Of a stretch of DNA of 64,000 nt, positions 52,402 to 60,538 are shown piece after piece (the first letter of the stretch is position 1; every line of letters begins with the position of its first letter). Where the stretch lies: contig CAZLNR010000001.1 of assembly GCA_964561035.1 (NCBI GenBank), forward strand, positions 1-64,000. The letters run 5' to 3'. The DNA is from XYD2-FULL-39-9 sp964561035. Lineage in GTDB: Bacteria > Patescibacteriota > Patescibacteriia > Magasanikbacterales > GWA2-37-8. The translations under genes were made by a program, and so were the position numbers. The notes under the pieces were generated by a model, which was not told the origin of the DNA, did not search any database, and saw only the letters and a list, made by a program, of their open reading frames with translations.

Positions 52402-54210
52402 ATGTCTCATATCCGAAATATTGCTATTATTGCTCACGTTGACCATGGTAAAACCACGCTGGTTGATGCTTTGCTGCGCCAGTCTCAAACAAAACTATCT
52501 AAAGAAATGGTCAATCAAGAAGCGATCATGGATAGTAACGATTTAGAGCGAGAGCGCGGTATTACTATTTTTTCAAAAAATGCTTCTGTGCAGTGGGGAG
52601 ATACCAAAATAAACATTATTGACACTCCAGGCCATGCGGATTTTGGTGGTGAAGTTGAACGCGTGTTAAAGCTTGCTGATGGCTGTTTATTGTTGGTTGA
52701 TGCCAAAGAAGGTCCGATGCCACAAACCCGATTTGTGCTTAAAAAAGCTTTGCAGATGGGGCATAAGGTAATTGTGGTTATAAACAAGATTGACAAACCA
52801 GGCGCCAGACCAGCTTGGGTGTTAGACAAAACCTTTGATTTGTTTGTAGAGTTGGGTGCCAGCGATGAGGCGGCAGATTTTCCAGTTATTTATGCCTCGG
52901 CAAAACAAGGTAAGGCTGGTTTAGAACCAGATTTGGAAAAAATGACTGACATTAATCCGATTTTTGAAACTGTTTTAAAATTTATTCCTGAGCCAAAAGC
53001 CGATGTAAACGCGCCGCTTCAGATTTTGGTTACCACCATTGGCGGTGATAACTTCAAAGGCAGAATTGCAACTGGTAGAATTTATAACGGTATTGTTAAA
53101 TCTGGCCAAGATATAATGCATATAAATAGAGACGGACAAATGAAAAAATGCCGGGTGATGGCACTAATGACATTTGCCGGTTTAGAGAGAATAGAAGTAA
53201 AAGAAGCTGGCGCTGGAGATATAGTGGCAATAGCCGGTATTACTGATATCAATATTGGTGAAACTATTGCAGATGTAAATAATCCAATTGCCTTGCCGCT
53301 TTTAACAATTGAAGAACCTACGGTAAAAATGACATTTAGTGTCAACAATTCTCCGTTTGCTGGCAAAGAAGGCGAGTTTACCACCTCTAGACAAATTCGC
53401 GAGCGTTTATATAAAGAACTAGAAACAGATATGGCGCTTAAGGTTGCAGATACGCAAGATGGTAACTGGGTTGTGTCTGGGCGCGGTGAATTGCATTTAG
53501 CAATCTTAATTGAGCGTTTGCGCCGAGAAGGTTATGAGTTCCAGGTGTCTCGTCCGCAGGTAATTATTAAAGAAGTTGATGGCCAGAAGATGACTCCGTA
53601 CGAACAGGTCTTTATTGAGTCTCCAGAAGCGTATTCGGGAGCAATTATCCAGAAATTAGGTAGTCGTCATGGCGAACTTCGTGAGATGCGCACTGAAAAT
53701 GGCATTGTATTTTTAGAGTTTATTATTCCAACCCGCGGTCTGTTTGGGTACCGTACAGAATTTTTAACAGACACAAAAGGTTTGGGTATTATCAATACAA
53801 TTTTCTATCAGTATTTGCCAGATCCTGCCAACTGGCGCGAGCGTGATCAAGGCTCTTTGGTTGCGCATGAAACCGGAGCCAGTAATTTATACGGCTTGCT
53901 CAATGTGCAAGATAGAGGTGTTCTGTTTATCGGTCCTGGTGTAGAGGTTTATAAGGGTCAGGTTGTTGGCCAGAATTCTCGCAGTGAAGATATACGAGTT
54001 AATGTTTGCAAAGAAAAACAATTATCCAATATGCGCTCCAAAGGCGATGGTGTGAGCGAACACTTTAATGCGCCAAAAGTTATGGATTTGGAAGATGCTT
54101 TGGAATATATCGGAGATGATGAGCTGGTGGAAATTACTCCAAAAAATATTCGTATCAGAAAAGTAATTTTGGATGAAGCGGAAGCAAGAAAGAAAGCGCG
54201 CGGCATGTAA
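52402..54210 (+). CDS. typA: Translational GTPase TypA/BipA
   Basis: A 602-residue ribosome-binding GTPase of the EF-G-like group. G1 loop AHVDHGKTTL (residues 11-20), switch region RERGITIFSKN, G3 DTPGHADFGG, G4 NKID. Domain order and length agree with TypA/BipA, including the specific C-terminal domain (RSKGDGVSEHFNAPKVMDLEDALEYI). It helps ribosome assembly and translation under stress and cold. It stands alone behind its own consensus promoter. Confidence 0.97.
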   Translation: MSHIRNIAIIAHVDHGKTTLVDALLRQSQTKLSKEMVNQEAIMDSNDLERERGITIFSKNASVQWGDTKINIIDTPGHADFGGEVERVLKLADGCLLLVDAKEGPMPQTRFVLKKALQMGHKVIVVINKIDKPGARPAWVLDKTFDLFVELGASDEAADFPVIYASAKQGKAGLEPDLEKMTDINPIFETVLKFIPEPKADVNAPLQILVTTIGGDNFKGRIATGRIYNGIVKSGQDIMHINRDGQMKKCRVMALMTFAGLERIEVKEAGAGDIVAIAGITDINIGETIADVNNPIALPLLTIEEPTVKMTFSVNNSPFAGKEGEFTTSRQIRERLYKELETDMALKVADTQDGNWVVSGRGELHLAILIERLRREGYEFQVSRPQVIIKEVDGQKMTPYEQVFIESPEAYSGAIIQKLGSRHGELREMRTENGIVFLEFIIPTRGLFGYRTEFLTDTKGLGIINTIFYQYLPDPANWRERDQGSLVAHETGASNLYGLLNVQDRGVLFIGPGVEVYKGQVVGQNSRSEDIRVNVCKEKQLSNMRSKGDGVSEHFNAPKVMDLEDALEYIGDDELVEITPKNIRIRKVILDEAEARKKARGM

Positions 54211-54230
54211 CTAACTGCACGTAAAAAATA

Positions 54231-54259
54231 TTGCCTGTACGGTTTGTTTTTGGTATTAT
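54231..54259 (+). promoter_or_regulatory. Promoter of tRNA-Glu
   Basis: TTGCCT at 54231-54236, 17-base spacer, TATTAT at 54254-54259; 16 bases before the tRNA. Confidence 0.78.
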
Positions 54260-54275
54260 TGTCGTGGCAGGTAAC

Positions 54276-54347
54276 GGCCTCATCGTCTAGTGGCTAGGAC
54301 ACATGATTCTCAATCATGTAACACGGGTTCGATCCCCGTTGGGGCTA
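54276..54347 (+). tRNA. tRNA-Glu (anticodon CTC)
   Basis: A 72-base cloverleaf. Acceptor GGCCTCA/TGGGGCT with a G1-T72 wobble, D-arm GTCTAGTGGCTAGGAC typical of tRNA-Glu, anticodon arm CATGA-TTCTCAA-TCATG, T-arm ACGGG-TTCGATC-CCCGT, discriminator A. CCA not encoded. Confidence 0.93.
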
Positions 54348-54348
54348 C

Positions 54349-54371
54349 AAAATCCGCGATTAGCGGATTTT
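54349..54371 (+). terminator. Short hairpin between tRNA-Glu and dusB
   Basis: Perfect 9-bp arms 54349-54357 and 54363-54371, five-base loop, right arm ending in four T. It is just 7 bases before the dusB ATG, so dusB may depend on read-through. Confidence 0.75.
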
Positions 54372-54378
54372 ATCATAT

Positions 54379-55353
54379 ATGCAAACCGGTTTTTGGAAAC
54401 AACTTAAAAAACCCATTTTTGTTCTGGCGCCCATGGCCAATGTTACGGATGCGGCTTTTCGGCGTATTATTGCCAAATACGGCAAGCCTGATGTGACTTG
54501 GACTGAGTTTGTTTCATGCGACGGTTTAATGTCTCCAGGGCGGGAAAAATTACTTATAGATTTTAAATACAGCGAATCAGAACGTCCAATTGTGGCTCAA
54601 ATTTTTGGTTCCAAACCAGAGAATTTTTATAAAACCGCGCAGTTGGTGCAAGAGCTTGGTTTTGATGGAATTGATATAAATATGGGATGCCCGGATAAAA
54701 ATGTAGAAAAGCAAGGTGCCGGCGCATGTCTGATTAAAAATCCGCTATTAGCACAAGAGATTATTAAAGAAACTAAGCGTGGTGCTGGTGCGTTGCCGGT
54801 ATCCGTTAAAACACGTATTGGGTATAACAAAAATACATTATCGGAGTGGTTGCCATATTTACTTGAAACAGAGCCGGCGGCTATTACTATTCATGCTCGC
54901 ACGCGAAAAGAGATGTCGCTCGTGCCGGCGCATTGGGAAGTGTTGGCAGATGCCGTAGCTATTCGAGATAAACATGACAGTTCAGAAAATAAAACATTAA
55001 TTTTAGGAAATGGCGATGTAAAAAGTTTGGCCGAAGCGCATGAGCGCGTGCGGCAGACGGGCGCGGATGGTGCGATGATCGGACGGGGGATTTTTGGCAA
55101 TCCTTGGCTATTTAATAAAAGTATTGACCAATCCGAGGTGCCGCTTGAAGAAAGATTGCGGGTTATGATTGAGCACACCTATCTATTTGAGCAGCTGCTC
55201 GGTGCAGATAAAAATTTTGACATCATGAAAAAACATTACAAAGCCTATGTTAACGGTTTTGATGGCGCTAAAGAGTTGAGAATAAAGCTTATGGAAGGTG
55301 CCAAGACCGCTGCGGATGTAGAGCGGATTGTTATGGATCATCTTGGAAAATAG
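54379..55353 (+). CDS. dusB: tRNA-dihydrouridine synthase
   Basis: A 324-residue FMN enzyme reducing specific uridines in tRNA D-loops. It opens FVLAPMANVTDAAFRR (the usual APMAGVTD with G changed to N), and has AQIFGSKPENF, IDINMGCPDKNVEKQGAGACL with the catalytic Cys in GAGAC near residue 116, the FMN-binding TIHARTR and GNGDVKS, and IGRGIFGNPWLF. Length is right for the family. It directly follows tRNA-Glu and its hairpin. The exact Dus subfamily cannot be fixed by eye; DusB-like is best. Confidence 0.92.
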   Translation: MQTGFWKQLKKPIFVLAPMANVTDAAFRRIIAKYGKPDVTWTEFVSCDGLMSPGREKLLIDFKYSESERPIVAQIFGSKPENFYKTAQLVQELGFDGIDINMGCPDKNVEKQGAGACLIKNPLLAQEIIKETKRGAGALPVSVKTRIGYNKNTLSEWLPYLLETEPAAITIHARTRKEMSLVPAHWEVLADAVAIRDKHDSSENKTLILGNGDVKSLAEAHERVRQTGADGAMIGRGIFGNPWLFNKSIDQSEVPLEERLRVMIEHTYLFEQLLGADKNFDIMKKHYKAYVNGFDGAKELRIKLMEGAKTAADVERIVMDHLGK

Positions 55354-55390
55354 TTGATTTTTTTCTTTGGTACGCCTACTATAGAAGTAG

Positions 55391-55406
55391 GTAAATTTTT
55401 ATTTAC
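55391..55406 (+). repeat. Small hairpin upstream of the phospholipase D-type gene
   Basis: GTAAAT-TTTT-ATTTAC inverted repeat in the 66 bases between dusB and the chosen ATG at 55420. It may hide or expose the start region. No strong terminator features. Confidence 0.4.
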
Positions 55407-55419
55407 CACATTACTGTAT

Positions 55420-56523
55420 ATGGAGTTTAGTTATAAGTTTTACACCACTACTTCTTCGGCATGGGAAGGCATGAAAGAGGCGATCGTTTCCGCTCAGAAA
55501 TCAATTTACTGGGAAATCTTTACGTTTGTTGACGATCTTGCAGGGCAGCCTTTTGTGGATTTGCTCTGCGCGAAAGCGCAGGCGGGTTTGGATGTAAAAA
55601 TAATCGCGGATGCTTTTGGCAGTTTTGCGCTTTCTAAAGAATCAATTTTCCGACTTAAAGCTTCGGGTGTTACTTTTTTACTGTTCAATAATTTTGCACC
55701 GGAATTTTCAATACGGCATTGGATGCGCCGAATTTGGCATCGCACCCATCGAAAAGTTTTGATTGTAGACAGAGAAATTGTATTTATTGGCGGAGTTAAC
55801 GTCGCGCAGTTTTCAGCGTCGTGGCATGATTTGCATGTCCGCATTACCGGTAGAATAGTTCTGCCCATTTTAGCGGGGTTTGCTCGTGTATATATACGTG
55901 CCGGCGGAGCAAAAAAGGATGTTGGCGACATGTTGCGCCCGCAGGTATTGCCGCCGCTTCATTTGGTGCGGGAAAAAATACAATTCATTCTTCATTCGCC
56001 AATTCAGTATACGCTTAAGTCTCCATTTAAGACGTTTTATAAACAAGCCTTAAACAACGCCAAAGAAAAATTTAATTTGCTGACACCCTATTATGTACCG
56101 GATAAGAATTTTCTACATTTAGTTGCCAAAGCAAAAAACAGGGGCGTGAATATTAATATTATTATGCCATGGCGGACGGATGAAAAAATTATGCGATATT
56201 TTGCATCCATGTTTTATGGTATTTCGGCCAAAGCCGGCGCGGTTTTTTATTTTTTAAAAAAAATGAATCATGGCAAGGCTGTAAGCGTAGATAATACGCT
56301 AGGCATGATTGGTAGCGCCAATTTAACCCCGCGCAGTTTTTATATCAACCATGAGGCGGGAATTGTATTCTCTGAAGAGCAGATGGTGGACGATCTTAAT
56401 GCTATTCTTGATGAATGGAAATCCGAAGCGGTGCCGTTATCTGAGCTTGGTTTATACAATAAAAAAAGCTGGTCAAAAAAGTTTAAAGATTGGTGGATGA
56501 ACAAGTTTAAAGACTATGTCTAA
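55420..56523 (+). CDS. Phospholipase D-type protein, cardiolipin synthase-like
   Basis: A 367-residue enzyme with two HKD motifs: HRKVLIVDREIVFIGGVN near residue 110 and NHGKAVSVDNTLGMIGSAN near 283. No N-terminal membrane segment, as in ClsB/ClsC-like short cardiolipin synthases. I chose ATG 55420 because it starts the conserved part; the frame is open up to a TTG right after the dusB stop. It may join phosphatidylglycerol molecules or perform phosphatidyl transfer. The last bases overlap rarA by 8 (ATGTCTAA). Confidence 0.85.
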   Translation: MEFSYKFYTTTSSAWEGMKEAIVSAQKSIYWEIFTFVDDLAGQPFVDLLCAKAQAGLDVKIIADAFGSFALSKESIFRLKASGVTFLLFNNFAPEFSIRHWMRRIWHRTHRKVLIVDREIVFIGGVNVAQFSASWHDLHVRITGRIVLPILAGFARVYIRAGGAKKDVGDMLRPQVLPPLHLVREKIQFILHSPIQYTLKSPFKTFYKQALNNAKEKFNLLTPYYVPDKNFLHLVAKAKNRGVNINIIMPWRTDEKIMRYFASMFYGISAKAGAVFYFLKKMNHGKAVSVDNTLGMIGSANLTPRSFYINHEAGIVFSEEQMVDDLNAILDEWKSEAVPLSELGLYNKKSWSKKFKDWWMNKFKDYV

Positions 56524-57760
56524 TCATGATACGGTTTTAAATATCCCTCTGGCAGAGCGAATGCGTCCGGTGCAGTTTGATGAATTTATTGGCCAAGTGG
56601 ATATTGTGGGTCAGGGAAAATTATTGCGGCGGCTGATAGAAAATGATCAGTTATCCTCGGTAATTTTTTGGGGTCCTCCCGGAGTTGGCAAAACAACCTT
56701 GGCGCATATTATTGCCGCGCATACAAAATCGCGGTTTGTTACGCTATCTGCCGTATCAAGCGGCAAAGAAGCATTAGTTGCAATTATCAAAGAAGCAAAA
56801 AAAACTTTGGCTGAAAATAGCCAGAAAACAATTTTATTTATAGATGAAATTCATCGTTGGAATAAGGCTCAGCAAGATGCTCTGCTTCCAGTAGTGGAAG
56901 CAGGAACTATTATTGTAATTGGAGCTACTACGGAAAATCCTTCTTTTGAAATTATCGGCGCGCTGTTATCTCGATCGCGAGTATTTATCTTAAAGCATCT
57001 GGACGACGCAGATGTTGTGTCAATTATCCAGCGCGCTTTGCGTGACACAAAAAAAGGGTTAGGAGATTTGCAAATTAAAATTGATAAAAAAACAATCGTA
57101 TTGTTGGCGCAACTATCGGGCGGAGATGCGCGCGCTGCCCTTAATGGGTTGGATATGGCTGTGAAAGCTCAGATGCGGCAAGGCAAGGAAATAAAAATTA
57201 CAGATGCCGATATTAAGGAAGCGCTGCAGCGTACGCATTTGGTATTTGATAAAAACGGTGAGGAATTTTACAATCTTATTTCCGCCCTGCATAAATCCAT
57301 GCGCGGTTCAGATGCTAATGCGGCGTTATACTGGCTAGCTCGCATGCTTGAGGGTGGGGCAGATCCGTTGTATGTTGCTCGCCGAGTTGTGCGGTTTGCC
57401 AGCGAAGATATTGGTATGGCAAACAGTGAAGCGCTCATACAGGCTAATGCTGCTTTTGAAGCGTGTCACAGGTTAGGAATGCCCGAATGCAGCGTGCATT
57501 TGGCGCAAGCTGTGGTATATTGCGCTAAATCAACTAAATCAAATGTATTGTACCGCGCCTATGGTGAGGCAGCGCGCGACGCTCGAGAGACCTCGCATTT
57601 GGGTGTGCCGGTTCATTTGCGCAACGCGCCAACTAAATTTATGAAAGATATAGGTTATGGCAAAGATTATAAATATTCACCGGATTTTGATTATAAAGAA
57701 GATCAAGAGTATTTGCCGCCAGAGCTGAAAGGCAAGAAATATTTGGCTAAAAATAGCTAA
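56516..57760 (+). CDS. rarA: Replication-associated recombination protein A (AAA ATPase)
   Basis: A 414-residue AAA+ ATPase, MgsA/RarA family, acting at stalled replication forks. FDEFIGQVDIVG at the start, Walker A WGPPGVGKTTLA near residue 52, Walker B LFIDEIHRWNKAQQDALLP, sensor 1 GATTENPSFE, arginine finger region LLSRSRVF, sensor 2 SGGDARAALN, then the C-terminal tetramerisation part. Family length. Its start overlaps the preceding gene. Confidence 0.96.
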   Translation: MSNHDTVLNIPLAERMRPVQFDEFIGQVDIVGQGKLLRRLIENDQLSSVIFWGPPGVGKTTLAHIIAAHTKSRFVTLSAVSSGKEALVAIIKEAKKTLAENSQKTILFIDEIHRWNKAQQDALLPVVEAGTIIVIGATTENPSFEIIGALLSRSRVFILKHLDDADVVSIIQRALRDTKKGLGDLQIKIDKKTIVLLAQLSGGDARAALNGLDMAVKAQMRQGKEIKITDADIKEALQRTHLVFDKNGEEFYNLISALHKSMRGSDANAALYWLARMLEGGADPLYVARRVVRFASEDIGMANSEALIQANAAFEACHRLGMPECSVHLAQAVVYCAKSTKSNVLYRAYGEAARDARETSHLGVPVHLRNAPTKFMKDIGYGKDYKYSPDFDYKEDQEYLPPELKGKKYLAKNS

Positions 57761-57832
57761 AACACAAGGTGTTATAGACAGTGTTTAACGCCTTATGATA
57801 GCATACAATATCATTCATTCTTTTATTATTTT

Positions 57833-59068
57833 ATGTCTTTAAACGACCCGTTCCTCGGCGCTCTTAAACAGCTTGAAAAAGTGAAAACTCTGGTGAAGCT
57901 TGATGAAAACATTTACGCCCAGATGCAATCCCCGCAAAAGTTTTTGGAAATTTCCATTCCAGTAAAAATGGACAATGGCAGTGTAAAAGTGTTTAAAGGA
58001 TACAGATCTCAATATAGCAATGCTCGCGGTCCGTATAAAGGCGGTATTCGGTTTCATCCGCAAGTAAACGAAGCTGAGGTGAAAGCGCTTAGTATGTGGA
58101 TGGCTCTTAAAACCGCGGTGGTCGGTATTCCCTTGGGAGGTGGCAAGGGCGGGGTAATTGTTAACCCAAAAGAATTGTCTGCCGGAGAATTAGAAAAATT
58201 ATCTCGCGGATATATTAATGGTATATATAAGTTACTTGGCCCCGAAGTGGATGTGCCTGCGCCAGATGTGTATACGGATCCGCGCATTATGGGCTGGATG
58301 TTAGATGAATATGAAAAATTAGCTGGCCGTGGTGCGCCAGGAGTAATTACCGGTAAGCCGTTAAGCATTGGCGGTTCAGCGGCACGGAGCTACTCTACGG
58401 CTCAGGGCGGCTTTTATGTTTTGCAGAAAGCAATTGAAAAATTAAATATAAACAAACCGACTATCGCCATTGAAGGGTTTGGTAATGCCGGTGCTACGAT
58501 GGCAAAAATATTATTTGACCATGGTTTTAAAGTTGTGGCGGCCAGCGATTCAAAGGGCGGTGTAGTAAATGATGCTGGTCTCGATATATCGGCACTGGCA
58601 ACGCATAAAGAAAAAACAGGTTCGGTGGCTAGTTTTTCAGGAGGCAGCAATTTAACAGAAAGCATTATTTCGCATAGCGCGGATATTTTGGTGTTGGCAG
58701 CTTTAGAAAATAGCGTGACAGCTGAAAATGCTGGAAGTATAAAAGCAAAAGTAATTATTGAGCTGGCCAATGGCCCGGTAACTAAAGAAGCGACCGAAAT
58801 ATTAACCGACAAGAATGTTGTTATTGTGCCGGATATTTTAGCAAATGCTGGAGGCGTAGCAGTAAGCTATTTTGAACAAGTGCAAAATGCATATAATTAT
58901 TATTGGGAAGAAAAAGACGTGCTAGAAAAATTAGAAAAAATAATGAATGTTGCGTTTGAAGAAGTGTGGGCTCGCAAAGAAAATTATACAACAGATATGC
59001 GAACCGGTGCTTATATTTTGGCCGTAGAGCGCATTGCGCAGGCGATGAAAGATAGGGGATGGATGTAG
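57833..59068 (+). CDS. gdhA: Glutamate dehydrogenase (NAD(P)-dependent)
   Basis: A 411-residue enzyme interconverting glutamate and 2-oxoglutarate plus ammonia. N-terminal catalytic half: GPYKGGIRFHP with the substrate-binding Lys, ALKTAVVGIPLGGGKGGV with the catalytic Lys, VPAPDVYTDPRIMGWMLDEY. The NAD domain has IEGFGNAGATMAKIL near residue 216. Length is that of the hexameric 410-450 residue family. The Rossmann acidic residue is replaced by a neutral stretch (VVAASDSKG), so cofactor preference is not clear. One of very few metabolic genes in the window. Confidence 0.95.
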   Translation: MSLNDPFLGALKQLEKVKTLVKLDENIYAQMQSPQKFLEISIPVKMDNGSVKVFKGYRSQYSNARGPYKGGIRFHPQVNEAEVKALSMWMALKTAVVGIPLGGGKGGVIVNPKELSAGELEKLSRGYINGIYKLLGPEVDVPAPDVYTDPRIMGWMLDEYEKLAGRGAPGVITGKPLSIGGSAARSYSTAQGGFYVLQKAIEKLNINKPTIAIEGFGNAGATMAKILFDHGFKVVAASDSKGGVVNDAGLDISALATHKEKTGSVASFSGGSNLTESIISHSADILVLAALENSVTAENAGSIKAKVIIELANGPVTKEATEILTDKNVVIVPDILANAGGVAVSYFEQVQNAYNYYWEEKDVLEKLEKIMNVAFEEVWARKENYTTDMRTGAYILAVERIAQAMKDRGWM

Positions 59069-59069
59069 T

Positions 59070-59098
59070 TTGTTGTATGTAAGAAGGCATGGTATAAT
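59070..59098 (+). promoter_or_regulatory. Promoter of yidC
   Basis: TTGTTG at 59070-59075, 17-base spacer, perfect TATAAT at 59093-59098; it starts 1 base after the gdhA stop and is 10 bases before the ATG, so the leader is extremely short. Confidence 0.82.
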
Positions 59099-59107
59099 AA
59101 TAGCCGT

Positions 59108-59827
59108 ATGTTAAGTTATTTTTGGGCAACGTATCTCTATCAGCCGTTATTTAACGCGCTTATTTGGATTTATCTAAATATTGCGGAAAGAAATATGGGG
59201 TGGGCTGTTGTTTGGCTCACTATTTTTTTACGTATTATTTTATTGCCGCTTACATTTATTTCTGAGCGTGATGCAATTCGCGAAAAAGAAGTGCAGGAAC
59301 AGGCAAAACAAGCTGCTCGAGCATTTAAAAATGATGTTATAGCGCAAAAAGAAGAAATCAGGCGTGTGATGAAAAAACACCATGTGTCACCGTGGGCAAA
59401 AGTAGTGTTACTTGGCTTCCAGATACTGGTGTTTGTACTTTTGTATCAGGTGTTTATTCGCGGTATTACCGGAGATCGCATAATTAAATTGTTGTATTAC
59501 TGGATAGATTTTCCAGGCAAGATTAATACGGATTTTTACGGTACTAATATCGGCGTGCACCATAACGTATTTTGGTCGGGTGTTGTGGCAATCTATTTAT
59601 TTTTTTCAATTTATCTTAACGAGTTTTCTCAAAGTAAAAAGGATAGCGCCAAAATGACATTTTTGTTTTTATTTCCGCTATTTACGTTTTCCATTTTATG
59701 GTATTTGCCAATGGTTAAATCGTTATTTATTTTGACAACCATGATTTTTTCTGATACTATTACATTCATCAGAAAAACGTTATTTTCAGAAAAAAAATCA
59801 AAACCGAAAGCCGCCGGCCATCATTAA
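59108..59827 (+). CDS. yidC: Membrane protein insertase YidC/Oxa1 family
   Basis: A 239-residue short YidC (monoderm form without the large periplasmic domain). Membrane helices lie at about residues 13-50 (MGWAVVWLTIFLRIILLPL, holding the conserved Arg of the hydrophilic groove), 100-120, 155-180 and 195-215. The charged hairpin between helices 1 and 2 (KEVQEQAKQAARAF) is typical. Ends with a basic tail KKSKPKAAGHH that can touch the ribosome. It inserts proteins into the membrane with or without SecYEG. 15 bases before the SPFH gene. Confidence 0.92.
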   Translation: MLSYFWATYLYQPLFNALIWIYLNIAERNMGWAVVWLTIFLRIILLPLTFISERDAIREKEVQEQAKQAARAFKNDVIAQKEEIRRVMKKHHVSPWAKVVLLGFQILVFVLLYQVFIRGITGDRIIKLLYYWIDFPGKINTDFYGTNIGVHHNVFWSGVVAIYLFFSIYLNEFSQSKKDSAKMTFLFLFPLFTFSILWYLPMVKSLFILTTMIFSDTITFIRKTLFSEKKSKPKAAGHH

Positions 59828-59842
59828 TATTTTAATTTCAAT

Positions 59843-60409
59843 ATGTCAGGAGACTCTTTAGATAAATTAATGTATTCGTTTGTCATGGATGATGTTTTGA
59901 AAGGGTTGTTTATCAATGTGCCTCCGGGATATGTGGCTTGCGTGTATGATTTAGGCAGGGGTGTGTTAAAAAAAGTGTTGACCCCGGGCTTGCATCTCAA
60001 AATCCCATTTTGGCAAAAAGCAAAATTATTTAATACACAAACTTTGGAATATAGTATTTCTCGGCAGTTTAACCCTGAAAATGAACGTGCTATGGGCGAT
60101 ATTCCAATTGCCGCAGGTAGTAAAGACGGTCAGCGTCTTGGAGTAGAAGGAACCATTTTATTGCGTTTGGACGTGCATCAGGTACCATCAATTTGGCAGA
60201 CAATCGGTGAAGATTTTGTGGCAAAGATTGTTCGACCAACCATTCGCAGCCGCATTCGCATGGTGTTTAGCAAGTTTGATTACCAAGAAATTGTGGGCAG
60301 TAAGCGCGACGCTGTAGAGATGGAATTAAAGAATGAACTAGAGCGTATTTTCTATGCCAGAGGCATATATGTGGAAAACGTGCTATTAAGCGAAATTGGT
60401 AAGATATAA
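59843..60409 (+). CDS. Short SPFH/Band 7 domain protein without membrane anchor or coiled tail
   Basis: A 188-residue protein whose whole length is an SPFH domain: VPPGYVACVYDLGRGVLKKVLTPGLHLKIPFW near residue 26, VEGTILLRLD near 110, FVAKIVRPTIRSRIR near 134, and ERIFYARGIYVENVLLSEIG at the end. Normal prohibitin or HflK/HflC relatives continue for 60-150 further residues of coiled coil and start with a membrane helix; both are absent. There is no sign of a frameshift at the end and a terminator follows. It may be a soluble partner of YidC or membrane proteases. Role unknown. Confidence 0.82.
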   Translation: MSGDSLDKLMYSFVMDDVLKGLFINVPPGYVACVYDLGRGVLKKVLTPGLHLKIPFWQKAKLFNTQTLEYSISRQFNPENERAMGDIPIAAGSKDGQRLGVEGTILLRLDVHQVPSIWQTIGEDFVAKIVRPTIRSRIRMVFSKFDYQEIVGSKRDAVEMELKNELERIFYARGIYVENVLLSEIGKI

Positions 60410-60427
60410 GCTGTAAAATAAGGCAAC

Positions 60428-60450
60428 AAAACCCTCTTGACGAGGGTTTT
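60428..60450 (+). terminator. Terminator of yidC-SPFH unit
   Basis: 9-bp arms 60428-60436 and 60442-60450, five-base loop, T-run after. The loop and next base form the -35 hexamer of the following promoter. Confidence 0.9.
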
Positions 60451-60465
60451 TTGGTATGATATATT
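60437..60465 (+). promoter_or_regulatory. Heat-shock operon promoter
   Basis: TTGACG at 60437-60442, 17-base spacer, TATATT at 60460-60465, overlapping the CIRCE-type operator. Confidence 0.75.
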
Positions 60466-60490
60466 ATCACTCATGAGAGTTGAGTGATAA
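60464..60490. promoter_or_regulatory. CIRCE-type HrcA operator
   Basis: TTATCACTC-N9-GAGTGATAA: left arm 60464-60472, right arm 60482-60490, same 9-9-9 layout as CIRCE (TTAGCACTC-N9-GAGTGCTAA) with a matching change on both arms. The symmetry extends to 12-bp arms. It overlaps the -10 box, so HrcA bound here would block transcription. Confidence 0.93.
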
Positions 60491-60538
60491 TATATTCAGA
60501 ACCGATTTACCCAAGTAAAATTATCTATCTCTGTTTAT

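Noticed and set aside
57769..57793. Terminator after rarA
   Set aside because: There is a weak inverted repeat (AAGGTGTTA with TAACGCCTT) but no T-run follows it, so I do not list it as a terminator.
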